A stretch of 50,717 nt of DNA from Pantoea sp. 18069 (GTDB taxonomy: Bacteria; Pseudomonadota; Gammaproteobacteria; Burkholderiales; Burkholderiaceae_C), in the NCBI RefSeq assembly GCF_902706035.1, contig NZ_CACSJA010000036.1:1-50717 (forward strand), written 5' to 3'. The notes below the pieces were generated by a model. It searched no databases, was not told the DNA's origin, and was given only the letters and a program-made list of their open reading frames with translations. Positions within the stretch are counted from its first letter, which is position 1. Each line of letters opens with the position of its first letter. A program made the translations under genes and the position numbers. Shown here one piece after another: positions 8,079 to 16,401 of this stretch.

Positions 8079-9624
8079 GGCCAGGCTCCATTTCGCAGGC
8101 CTGGCTCGACTGCGTGAAGAAGAAGTCCAGTTCGATGGCCTTGGGGTCGAACGCCGAGCGGGTCGTCGTGCGCATGGAGGCGGCGACCAGCTGGTTGGCA
8201 TCGGCGGTTTCCCAGTCTTCGGGAACGCGCTGGCCATTGGTCACGCCGCACAGCTGCATCTGGTGGCGGATCAGCGTGTCGATCGAGGGGCCGAGCTTCA
8301 CGGCCTCGTCGACCTTCGACAGGATCACCTGCTGGCAGCCTTCGGCCTTGAAGGCGTTGAGCACTTCGTCGTTGGAGTCACCCTGGCTGCTCGCATTGAG
8401 CACCAGCATGCGCTGCACGCCGGGCAGATCGAGCACTTCGAGGATGTCGTCCTTGCGCGGGTCGCGCGGCGCGACGCCGGTGGTGTCGATCAGCACCATT
8501 TTCTTGTTCGCCAGCAGGCCCAGCAGATCCTGCAGCGCTGCGCGGTCGTGTGCCTGGTGGGCGACGATGCCCAGCATGCGGCCATAGGCGCGCAGCTGTT
8601 CATGGGCGCCGACGCGGTAGGTGTCCAGCGTGATCAGGCCGACTTCGCGCGCGCCGTGGATGCGTGCGGCCATCGCCGCGAGCTTGGCCGTGGTCGTGGT
8701 CTTGCCCACGCCGGTCGCGCCGACGAGCGCGAACACGCCGCCCTGGTCATAGATCGGTGCGGAGCGGACATTGGTGCGCAGATTGCGTTCGAGCACATCC
8801 ATCAGCCAGCGCACGGCCTGGGCCGGCGAGCAGTTGCCGGGCAGGTGTTCGAGCAGCATGCGCGACAGGGCCGGGGAGTAACCGGCGCGTATCAGCTTGA
8901 GCATCAGGTTCGACTGCAGCGGGCTCTGGCGCGCCTGGCCCAGCCAGGCGAGCGTGTTGAAGCGGTCCTCGATCAGCGCCTTCATCGACTGCAGCTCGTC
9001 CATCATGACCTGCGGCGCCGCAGCGGCCTGGGGGCGGGCTGCGGGCTGGCTGGCCGACGGGCGCGGCGGCTGGCTGGCCTTGGCGCCGCGCAGCGGGTTG
9101 TGGCGCGCCACGGCTGCGGGCGCGGGCACGGGCTCGCGGCGCAGTTCGTCGAGCTGGCGTGCGCGCTGGGCGAACGTCGGCAGCTGCTCGTCTTCGAACG
9201 TGGATTCGGCCGCGGGTGCGGCGTCGCCGTGCAGATTCTCGTGGCGGCGGCGCAGCATGCGCTCGCGCACATAGTCCTGGAACGACAGCGTGCTCATGGC
9301 CAGCTGAGCGGCGTCGTCTTCGACGGTCTGGCGCAGTGGTGACGTGGGGCTGCTTTCGGCGGCGGCGGCCGGCGCAGCGGCGCGCGGCTTGCCGGGCAGC
9401 GCCCGGGTCTCGTCGGCGGCGCGCTTCTCGATCGCGGCCTGCAGCGGCGAGCTGGTCGCGACGCCGGCGTCGAGCTGCTCGAGCATGTCCTCGGCTGTGG
9501 CCGTCACTTCCACACCTTCGGGCGTCGCGCGGTTCGACAGGATCAGCGTGCCATCGCCGAAGGCCATGCGCGCCTTGGCCAGGGCCTCGCGCGAGGTGGG
9601 GGCGGTAAAGCGGCGGATGTTCAT
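8071..9624 (-). CDS. flhF: Flagellar placement GTPase FlhF (SRP family)
   Basis: 517 residues. The N-terminus MNIRRFTAPTSREALAKAR is the FlhF basic domain, followed by a long Ala/Pro-rich linker (about 60-205), a helical N domain, and an SRP-type GTPase G domain: P-loop GATGVGKTTTT at about 302-312, DTYRVGAHEQLRAYG, LIDTTGV and SKVDEA. FlhF recruits early flagellar parts to the cell pole in polar flagellates. It overlaps flhA at its 5' end (ATGA) and the flhG-like gene at its 3' end, so all three are probably translated as a coupled set. Confidence 0.96.
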   Translation of the reverse strand: MNIRRFTAPTSREALAKARMAFGDGTLILSNRATPEGVEVTATAEDMLEQLDAGVATSSPLQAAIEKRAADETRALPGKPRAAAPAAAAESSPTSPLRQTVEDDAAQLAMSTLSFQDYVRERMLRRRHENLHGDAAPAAESTFEDEQLPTFAQRARQLDELRREPVPAPAAVARHNPLRGAKASQPPRPSASQPAARPQAAAAPQVMMDELQSMKALIEDRFNTLAWLGQARQSPLQSNLMLKLIRAGYSPALSRMLLEHLPGNCSPAQAVRWLMDVLERNLRTNVRSAPIYDQGGVFALVGATGVGKTTTTAKLAAMAARIHGAREVGLITLDTYRVGAHEQLRAYGRMLGIVAHQAHDRAALQDLLGLLANKKMVLIDTTGVAPRDPRKDDILEVLDLPGVQRMLVLNASSQGDSNDEVLNAFKAEGCQQVILSKVDEAVKLGPSIDTLIRHQMQLCGVTNGQRVPEDWETADANQLVAASMRTTTRSAFDPKAIELDFFFTQSSQACEMEPGHA

Positions 9625-11723
9625 GCGGATGCACCTTTAAGAATGGGGCCAATGCGGATGGTGTGCGTCTCGGGAATCTCGCTGTGCGAGAGCACCTGCA
9701 GACGGGGAGCCACGCGCTTCAACAGACGGGCAATGGCGTTGCGGATCGAGTCCGGTACCAGCAGGCATGCGGGCATTCCCAGCTCTTCTTGTTTCTGGGC
9801 CACGTCGGCAGCCCTTTGTGTGAGGATTTCGGCCACGCCCGGGTCCAGCGACGGCGCCGAAGGGTTGCCCAGCGCCTGCACCAGCAGACGCTCGAGTCCG
9901 GGCTCGATGGCGATCACGTTGAGTTCGCGCGTCGGGCCGTAGATCTGCTGGACGATGGCCGGCGACAGTGCAATGCGCACGCGGCGGGCCAGCTCCACGG
10001 GGTCCTGGGTCAGGGGCGCATGCTCGGCCAGCGTTTCGATGATGGTGCGGATATCGCGGATATGCACCGCGTCCTCGAGCAGCAGCTGGAGCACTTTCTG
10101 GAACGTTGAGATCGACACCATTTTCGGAACCACTTCTTCAATCAGCTTGGGAGCCAGGCGCGCCACATGTTCGACGAGCTGCTGGGTCTCCGTGCGGCTC
10201 AGGAGCTTGGCCGCATGTACTTGCATCAAGTGTGACAAATGTGTCGCCATCACGGTTTCGGAATCAACGACGGTAAAACCCGCCATTTGTGCCGCTTCCT
10301 TCTGGCGTTCGTCGATCCAGTGCGCGGGCAGGCCGAAGGCCGGGTCCGTGGTCGGGGTGCCGATCAGCGGGGTGCTGATGCCGCCCGGGTTGATCGCCAG
10401 GAACATGCCGGGGAAGGCTTCGCCCTCGGCGATGCTCACGCCGCGCAGCGTCACGCGGTAAGCGCTGGGCTTGAGTTCGAGGTTGTCGCGCACATGCACG
10501 GCCGGCGGCAGAAAGCCCACCTCCTGCGCGAACTTGCGGCGCACGCCCTTGATGCGGGTCAGCAGGTCGCCCTGGCGCTTCTTGTCGACCAGCGCGATCA
10601 GCCGGTAGCCGAGCTCCAGGCCCAGCAGGTCCACGGGCTGCAGGTCGTCCCAGCTGGCTTCGCCGGTGTCGCCCGTTGGGGCCTGTTGCGATGCCGCCGG
10701 GGCCGCGGCCTTGGCGGCCTTCGCGGCCTGCTGCCTGCGCGACAGCATCCAGGCACCATAGATCAGCGCGCTGCCCATGGCCAGGAACACGATGTGGGGC
10801 ATGCCGGGAATCAGGCCCAGCAGCACGAGCACGCCGCCGGTCACGCCGAGCACGCGCGGCGACATGAACAGCTGGTCGACGATCTGCCGGCCCATGTCTT
10901 CGCCCTTGCCCACGCGCGAGACCACCATGGCCGCGGCCACCGAGATCAGCAGGCCGGGAATCTGTGCGACCAGCGCGTCACCGACGGCCAGCAGGACGTA
11001 GTTGTCGGCGGCCTGGCCGGCCGTCAGGCCGTGCTGGGCCATGCCGATGATGAAGCCGCCGACGATGTTCAGCAGCAGGATCAGGATGCCGGCGATCGCA
11101 TCGCCGCGCACGAACTTCGAGGCGCCGTCCATCGAGCCGAAGAAGTTGGCTTCCTCGCCGACTTCGGCGCGCCGGCGCTTGGCCTCGTCTTCATTGATCA
11201 GGCCGGCGTTCAGGTCGGCGTCGACGGCCATCTGCTTGCCTGGCATCGCGTCCAGCGTGAAGCGCGCCGAGACTTCGGCGATGCGCTCGGCGCCCTTGGT
11301 GATCACCACGAAGTTGATCACCACCAGGATCGCGAACACGATCAGGCCGACCGCGAAATTGCCGCCGATCAGGAAGTGGCCGAAGGCCTCGATCACCGCG
11401 CCGGCCGCGCCCGGGCCGGTATGGCCTTCGAGCAGCACCACGCGCGTCGAGGCCACGTTGAGCGACAGGCGCATCAGCGTTGTGAGCAGCAGCACCGTGG
11501 GGAAGGCCGCGAAGTCCAGCGGCCGCACCATGTAGGCCGCGACCATCATCACCATCAGCGCGACGGCGATGTTCAGCGTGAAGAACGTGTCGAGCAGCCA
11601 GGGCGGGACCGGCAGCACCATCAGCCCCAGGATCGCCACCACCAGCAACGGGGCCGAGATGCCCTGCGCGGCCGCGCCGTATTTGCTGCCCAGCAGCTGC
11701 AGGGATTTCATCGAAGTATTCAT
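9621..11723 (-). CDS. flhA: Flagellar export gate protein FlhA
   Basis: 700 residues, the usual length. The first half is membrane-embedded with several hydrophobic segments (LLVVAILGLMVLPVPPWLL, ALMVMMVAAYMV, AVGLIVFAILVVINFVVI). It contains the family signature RFTLDAMPGKQMAVDADLNAG in the cytoplasmic loop. The C-terminal half is the soluble FlhA ring that binds chaperone-substrate complexes. FlhA with FlhB and FliPQR makes the inner-membrane export gate. It follows flhB by 12 bases. Confidence 0.98.
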   Translation of the reverse strand: MNTSMKSLQLLGSKYGAAAQGISAPLLVVAILGLMVLPVPPWLLDTFFTLNIAVALMVMMVAAYMVRPLDFAAFPTVLLLTTLMRLSLNVASTRVVLLEGHTGPGAAGAVIEAFGHFLIGGNFAVGLIVFAILVVINFVVITKGAERIAEVSARFTLDAMPGKQMAVDADLNAGLINEDEAKRRRAEVGEEANFFGSMDGASKFVRGDAIAGILILLLNIVGGFIIGMAQHGLTAGQAADNYVLLAVGDALVAQIPGLLISVAAAMVVSRVGKGEDMGRQIVDQLFMSPRVLGVTGGVLVLLGLIPGMPHIVFLAMGSALIYGAWMLSRRQQAAKAAKAAAPAASQQAPTGDTGEASWDDLQPVDLLGLELGYRLIALVDKKRQGDLLTRIKGVRRKFAQEVGFLPPAVHVRDNLELKPSAYRVTLRGVSIAEGEAFPGMFLAINPGGISTPLIGTPTTDPAFGLPAHWIDERQKEAAQMAGFTVVDSETVMATHLSHLMQVHAAKLLSRTETQQLVEHVARLAPKLIEEVVPKMVSISTFQKVLQLLLEDAVHIRDIRTIIETLAEHAPLTQDPVELARRVRIALSPAIVQQIYGPTRELNVIAIEPGLERLLVQALGNPSAPSLDPGVAEILTQRAADVAQKQEELGMPACLLVPDSIRNAIARLLKRVAPRLQVLSHSEIPETHTIRIGPILKGASA

Positions 11724-11735
11724 TGTGGCGCTGCC

Positions 11736-12902
11736 TTAGAGGGCCGCCCGCTGGTGCGGCGCGAGGGGGGCCGCCCGCTGGTGCGGGTCGAGTTCAGGGG
11801 GGACCGGGATTTCGTCGAGTGCCGGCGGCATCAGGCCTTCGCCGCGCATCGCGGCCTTGAGGCGGTAGACATAGGCCAGCACCTGGGCAACCGCGGTGTA
11901 CAGCGGTGCGGGAATGGCCCGGTCGAGTTCGGCGTGCGCGTAGAGCGCGCGCGCCAGCATGGGAGACTGCAGCACCGGCACATCGTGCGCGTTGGCCACT
12001 TCGCGGATCTTCTGCGCCAGCAGGTCCGTGCCCTTGGCGATGACCTGGGGCGCGTCCATGCTGGCCTCGTCGTAGCGCAGCGCCACGGCGTAGTGGGTCG
12101 GGTTCATGACCACGAAATCGGCCTTGGGCACGGCGCCGATGCTGGCGCGGTTGGCGATCTCGCGCTGCTTCTGGCGCAGCTTGCCCTTGATTTCGGGGTT
12201 GCCGTCCGATTCCTTGTGCTCCTGCTTGACTTCCTGGTGCGACATCTTCAGGCGCGACTTGAACAGGAAGGCCTGCAGCGGCACGTCGATCAGCGCGACC
12301 AGGAACACCACCAGCAGCAGCACGGCGACACCGCCGGCCAGCCACTCGCCGACCATGGCCAGCGCCATGGGCGAAGGCTGGCTGATCACGCGCGCGATTT
12401 CCTCGAGGCCGCCCGACAGGTACTTCCAGCCCACGACCGCCAGCACAATCGTCATGAAGACCATCTTCACGACGGTCACCATCTGCTGCTTGGAAAAGAG
12501 ATTGGAGATGCCCGACAGCGGATTGAGCCGGCTGAACTTGGGCGTGACCGGCTTGAAGCTGAAGATCCAGCCACCGGCCAGAATGCCGCTGATGACGGCG
12601 GCCGAGATGGTCGTGATTGCAAACAGCACGCAGGCGATCAGGCCGACCGAGCCCATCTGCAGCAGGCGATCGACCATCAGTGCCGGCGTCTGCACGATCT
12701 GGGCATTGAACGAGAACTGGTGGCTGAAAGCGAGCTTGAGGTGGTTGATCAGCGGCTGCACGCCGATCAGCATCGCGACCGCGCCCATGCCCAGGATCGC
12801 CAGGTGCGACAGGTCGCGCGAGCGCGCGCCTTGCCCGTCCTTGCGCGTTTTCTGCAACTTGCGCTCGGTGGCTGGGAGATTTTTGTCTTGGCTGGAGTCC
12901 AT
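11736..12902 (-). CDS. flhB: Flagellar export switch protein FlhB
   Basis: 388 residues. Four hydrophobic segments fill residues 30-210. The self-cleaving NPTH motif is present at residues 267-270 (VVMNPTHYAVAL), needed for the change from rod/hook to filament export under control of FliK. The start MDSSQDKNLPATERKLQKTRKDGQ fits the family (usually DKTE-x-PT-x-KK). The extreme C-terminus ends in a duplicated PHQRAA(P/L) unit encoded by a 19-base direct repeat, probably a lineage-specific tail. Confidence 0.97.
   Translation of the reverse strand: MDSSQDKNLPATERKLQKTRKDGQGARSRDLSHLAILGMGAVAMLIGVQPLINHLKLAFSHQFSFNAQIVQTPALMVDRLLQMGSVGLIACVLFAITTISAAVISGILAGGWIFSFKPVTPKFSRLNPLSGISNLFSKQQMVTVVKMVFMTIVLAVVGWKYLSGGLEEIARVISQPSPMALAMVGEWLAGGVAVLLLVVFLVALIDVPLQAFLFKSRLKMSHQEVKQEHKESDGNPEIKGKLRQKQREIANRASIGAVPKADFVVMNPTHYAVALRYDEASMDAPQVIAKGTDLLAQKIREVANAHDVPVLQSPMLARALYAHAELDRAIPAPLYTAVAQVLAYVYRLKAAMRGEGLMPPALDEIPVPPELDPHQRAAPLAPHQRAAL
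11741..11786. repeat. 19-base direct repeat in the 3' end of flhB
   Basis: GGGCCGCCCGCTGGTGCGG occurs at 11741-11759 and 11768-11786, a period of 27 bases (nine codons). It encodes the repeated PHQRAA(P/L) ending of FlhB. Confidence 0.85.
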
Positions 12903-13247
12903 GGCGGGTATGACGGAAGGTCACCGCCATTGTCGCCACGGCCTGTTTTCGCTAAAGCCCGAAAAGCAGCCGCGAAAGCCTGCTGATGAAGTGAATCACC
13001 CCCTGAGCCGCCCCGGCTTCCCCCTCTCAACCTTCGGTGGAGGGGGGCGCCCGGCCAGGGACGGCAGCCTCGCTGCGGGGCGGCCCTTGCTCGCTGCCCC
13101 CGGCCTGGAGCACGCCAGTTGCTTAGATCGTGAACACGTTCTTAGGCCGTGGACGATGCGCGCGCTGAATTACAGCGCCTAGGTGTGTACCGTTCGTCCT
13201 GAGCCTGTCGAAGGATGAACGTCCTGTCCGAGGATGAGAAACGCAGC
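12903..13247. repeat. Non-coding gap with intergenic repeat remnants
   Basis: No convincing gene lies in these 345 bases between cheZ (3' side) and flhB (5' side). At about 12990-13112 there is a GC-rich, hairpin-forming stretch (CCCCCTC near 13020-13027 pairing with GAGGGGG near 13043-13049, then GCTGCGGGGCGGCCCTTGCTC). From memory it resembles a dispersed intergenic element of Comamonadaceae. At 13191-13220 there is a copy of the palindromic CGTTCGTCCTGAGCCTGTCG-AAGGATGAACG element. The flhB promoter must lie upstream of 12902, but no clear box was seen. Confidence 0.6.
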
Positions 13248-13904
13248 TCAAAACCCCAGGCTCGCCAGCAGATCGTCGACCTGCGACTGCGAGGTCACCA
13301 CATCGGCCGTGCGGCTCGGGTCGACCACCGGGCCGGCCAGCGATTCCGTGGTGACCACCGCGGCAGCGCCGGCCACCGCCGCGGGGGCGACGGCAGCAGC
13401 GGCGCCGGCCGGCACGCCGCCCGGTGGCGCCGTCTGGATCAGCATCTGCACCAGCTGGTCTTCGAGATTCGATGCCAGGGTCACCACGCGGCTGATCACC
13501 TGGCCCGTGAGATCGTGAAAGTCCTGGGCCATCATGATTTCGGTCAGATGCTCGTCGGCCTTCTGCGTGACCTCTTCCATGTCGGTGAGGAAGTTCATGA
13601 TGTCGCCCTTGGCGACGGCCGCGACCGGGTCCTTGATCAGCGCGGCGACCATGCGCCGCGTTTCCTCGGCGATATAGGCCTGCTGGGTCTTGGCCTGTTC
13701 GACGCGATTGAGCACCTTCTCGGCGGCCTCGCCCGTGAGCCGGGCGATATACGACAGCCGGCTCTGGGCATCGGGCAACTCGTCCATGGACCCGCGCAGC
13801 CGGTCGGCAAAGCCCAGCTCGTTGAGCGAATCATGCAGCTGACGCGTCAGTACACCAATCTTGTAGTGCAGTTCGCCGGGGTCGGCGGGCGTGTTGCTGT
13901 CCAT
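13248..13904 (-). CDS. cheZ: CheY-P phosphatase CheZ
   Basis: 218 residues, near E. coli CheZ (214). The active-site helix reads MMAQDFHDLTGQVI at about 125-138, with Asp131 and Gln135 matching the catalytic Asp143 and Gln147 of E. coli. A flexible Ala/Pro-rich linker follows, then the C-terminal CheY-binding peptide QVDDLLASLGF. CheZ removes phosphate from CheY-P to end the tumble signal. It follows cheY (4 bases between stop and start) in a motA-motB-cheY-cheZ operon. Confidence 0.96.
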   Translation of the reverse strand: MDSNTPADPGELHYKIGVLTRQLHDSLNELGFADRLRGSMDELPDAQSRLSYIARLTGEAAEKVLNRVEQAKTQQAYIAEETRRMVAALIKDPVAAVAKGDIMNFLTDMEEVTQKADEHLTEIMMAQDFHDLTGQVISRVVTLASNLEDQLVQMLIQTAPPGGVPAGAAAAVAPAAVAGAAAVVTTESLAGPVVDPSRTADVVTSQSQVDDLLASLGF

Positions 13905-13908
13905 GCTG

Positions 13909-14295
13909 TTACAGCCCCAGCTTCTTCAGGATCAGGCCGACCTTTTCTTCGAGCGTGGCCTTGGTGAAGGGCTTGACGATGTAGCCTGCGGCGCCGTTTT
14001 GCGCCGCTGCCACGATGTCTTCCTTGCGGGCTTCGGCGGTCACCATCAGCACGGGCAGATGCTTGAGCTTCTCGTCCTGCTTGATTTCGGTGAGCAGCTG
14101 GAAGCCGTTCATGTTGGGCATGTTGATGTCGGTGACGACGAAATCGAACTTGCTGTTGCGCAGCTTGTGCAGCGCAACCACGCCGTCTTCCGCTTCATCG
14201 GCTTCGGGGTAACCGCTTTCCTTGAGTAGATTGCGCACAATGCGGCGCATGGTGGAGAAGTCGTCAACGATCAAAAAACGCAAGGCATTAGCCAC
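13909..14295 (-). CDS. cheY: Chemotaxis response regulator CheY (first copy)
   Basis: 128 residues, a single receiver domain. The acidic pocket is Asp11-Asp12, the phosphoacceptor Asp56 (VVTDINMPNMNG), the switch Thr86 and Lys108 (VKPFT), and Tyr105 is also kept. These match E. coli CheY (Asp12, 13, 57, Thr87, Tyr106, Lys109) one residue earlier. CheY-P binds FliM to switch rotation. Co-location with cheZ marks this copy as the likely motor-binding CheY. Confidence 0.97.
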   Translation of the reverse strand: MANALRFLIVDDFSTMRRIVRNLLKESGYPEADEAEDGVVALHKLRNSKFDFVVTDINMPNMNGFQLLTEIKQDEKLKHLPVLMVTAEARKEDIVAAAQNGAAGYIVKPFTKATLEEKVGLILKKLGL

Positions 14296-14366
14296 GTGAG
14301 ACCCTTTCGGTCGTAATGTGCTCTGGAAAGAAAGACATATTCGGCAGCAAGCGTGACAAGTGGTTG

Positions 14367-15290
14367 CTATCGCGTGCCAGCGGGGGGATTGTCGTGCTTT
14401 TCTGCAGCGGGCAAAGGCATGTGCTCTTTGCCCAGCAGCCGCTCTTCGGCTTCGCGGGTCAGCACGGTAATGGTAATGCGCCGATTTTGCGGCGCACGCG
14501 GGTTCTGTGGTTCGAGCAGATCGCTATCGGCCATGCCGACGACGCGCGCGAGCTTGTCGGCGGGCATGCCCGCGGCAATCAGTTCGCGGCGCGAGGCATT
14601 GGCGCGGTCGCCCGAGAGCTCCCAGTTGCTGTAGCCCCGGTCGCCATTGCCATAAGGCGCGGCGTCGGTGTGGCCGGAAAGGCTGATGCGGTTCTCGGTT
14701 TCGCCCAAGGCGGCGCCCACGGCACGCAGGATGTCCTGCATATAGGGCTTGACGATGGCGCTGCCGCTGTCGAACATGGGGCGGTTCTGCTCGTCCACGA
14801 TCTGGATCTGCAGGCCGTCGGGAGTCACCAGCACGCGGATCTGCGAGCGGTACTCGTTGAGCTTCGGGTTGCCCGAAATCATGCTGTCGACCTTGGACTG
14901 CAGCGACTTGATGCGCACCGCATCCTGGCGTGCGCGTTCGGCCCGGGCGGCGTCGAGGCTTTGCTTGCGGTCGGCCGTTTCGCTCGATTCGGAGCGCTGC
15001 ACCTGGCCGTGGACCTTGGACAGGTCATTGCCGCCGCCGGGAATGATGCTCGAGCTGTTGCCCGAGCCGTCGCCGCCCTGCATCGCCACCTTGAGCGGTG
15101 CATTGAAATAGTTGGCAATGCCCTGCAGATCACCCTTGGAGGTCGAGCCCAGCAGCCACATCAGCAGGAAAAACGCCATCATCGCCGTCATGAAGTCGGC
15201 GTAGGCGATCTTCCAGGCACCGCCATGCGGGGCATGGGCGGACTTCTTGATGCGCTTGACGATGATGGGTTGGAGTTTCTTGTCGGCCAT
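14367..15290 (-). CDS. motB: Flagellar stator protein MotB
   Basis: 307 residues. One N-terminal membrane segment (AYADFMTAMMAFFLLMWLLG) holds the proton-carrying Asp32. The C-terminal OmpA-like peptidoglycan-binding domain is visible (ISLSGHTDAAPYG, NWELSGDRANASRR, PQNRRITITV). MotB anchors the stator to the cell wall and forms the ion channel with MotA. The clear Asp in the AYADFMTAMMAFF context suggests a proton-driven motor. It follows motA by 44 bases. Confidence 0.97.
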   Translation of the reverse strand: MADKKLQPIIVKRIKKSAHAPHGGAWKIAYADFMTAMMAFFLLMWLLGSTSKGDLQGIANYFNAPLKVAMQGGDGSGNSSSIIPGGGNDLSKVHGQVQRSESSETADRKQSLDAARAERARQDAVRIKSLQSKVDSMISGNPKLNEYRSQIRVLVTPDGLQIQIVDEQNRPMFDSGSAIVKPYMQDILRAVGAALGETENRISLSGHTDAAPYGNGDRGYSNWELSGDRANASRRELIAAGMPADKLARVVGMADSDLLEPQNPRAPQNRRITITVLTREAEERLLGKEHMPLPAAEKHDNPPAGTR

Positions 15291-15334
15291 GGTGTGGTCT
15301 GCCGGTGGAGTGCGGGCTTGGAGTGTCGGTCAGT

Positions 15335-16195
15335 CTACTTCTTGCCCTTGACGTGGTTTTCGAGTTCCAGGAAACCTGGACGTTCGGTCGAGAACAACAC
15401 CTTGCGGCCGAATTCGATGGCCGTCGCCGGGTTGTAGCCCTGCATGCTGGCCAGCAGCGTGGTCTTGATGCACTCGAACTCCTTGGCGGCGTCGAGCGTG
15501 CGCTGCTCGATCAGGCCGGCAACCGGCTCGACCACCGCATAGGCCAGCAAGATCCCGAGGAAGGTGCCGACCAGCGCCGAGCCTATCATCGCACCGAGCA
15601 CGGCGGGCGGCTGGCCCACCGAGCCCATGGTGTTCACCACGCCCAGCACGGCCGCGACAATCCCGAACGCGGGCAGCGCGCCGGCCATCTTGCCCAGGGC
15701 CGCGACGGGTGCATGCGACTCCTGGTGGTGGGTCTCGATTTCGCTTTCCATCAGCGATTCGATCTCGTGGGCGTTCAGGTTGCCCGAGACCATCATGCGC
15801 AGATAGTCGGTGAGGAATTCCATCACGTGGTGGTCGCGCAGCACATTCGGGTACTTGGCGAAGATGGGCGACTCTTCCGGTGCTTCCACATCGGACTCGA
15901 CGGCCATCAGGCCTTCCTTGCGCGCTTTCTGCAGGATTTCGTAGAGCAGCGCCATCAGTTCGAGAAAGCGCTCCTTGTTGTATTTGGAGCCTTTGAAGAT
16001 GGCCGGCAGCGCGCGCATCGTGGACTTGATCACCTTGGGTTGGTTCGAGACGATGAACGCCCCGACCGCCGCACCCCCGATGGTGAGCATTTCAAAGGGC
16101 AAGGCCTTTGCGACCACGCCGATGTTGCCACCGTGCAGGACGTAGGTGCCGAAGACACAGGCGAAGGCGATGATGAAACCAAGAATGACGAGCAT
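15335..16195 (-). CDS. motA: Flagellar stator protein MotA
   Basis: 286 residues. The N-terminal membrane segment (MLVILGFIIAFACVFGTYVLHGG) and the two later ones (FGIVAAVLGVVNTMGS, IGSALVGTFLGILLAYAVVEPV) match MotA; the latter pair carry the conserved Pro residues that work with MotB Asp32. The cytoplasmic loop includes the charged region that meets FliG. It is the first gene of motA-motB-cheY-cheZ. The roughly 200 bases upstream also contain the flagellin terminator at 16312-16342. Confidence 0.96.
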   Translation of the reverse strand: MLVILGFIIAFACVFGTYVLHGGNIGVVAKALPFEMLTIGGAAVGAFIVSNQPKVIKSTMRALPAIFKGSKYNKERFLELMALLYEILQKARKEGLMAVESDVEAPEESPIFAKYPNVLRDHHVMEFLTDYLRMMVSGNLNAHEIESLMESEIETHHQESHAPVAALGKMAGALPAFGIVAAVLGVVNTMGSVGQPPAVLGAMIGSALVGTFLGILLAYAVVEPVAGLIEQRTLDAAKEFECIKTTLLASMQGYNPATAIEFGRKVLFSTERPGFLELENHVKGKK

Positions 16196-16311
16196 GGGGG
16201 GATTGTGTCAAAGGGTGGGAGTGCTCAACATCCGAAAAAAGCCCGGAAAGCTGCGTTGTTCGCTGGAACCGCGCCGTGCTGCGGTGCCCGCTGTTGCGCA
16301 CGCTGCACGCC

Positions 16312-16342
16312 AAAAGGCGCGCAGCCAGGGGCGCGCGCCTTT
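16312..16342 (-). terminator. Terminator of the minus-strand flagellin gene
   Basis: Read on minus: AAAGGCGCGC, a short loop, then GCGCGCCTTTT. The stem is strong and GC-rich and is followed by a short T-run. It lies between the flagellin stop at 16402 and motA. Confidence 0.7.
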
Positions 16343-16401
16343 GTTGCCGGCCGCGGCTCCGGAGTGCACAGCGACAGGCATGGGTGCTCGATCCGTGGAT
16401 C

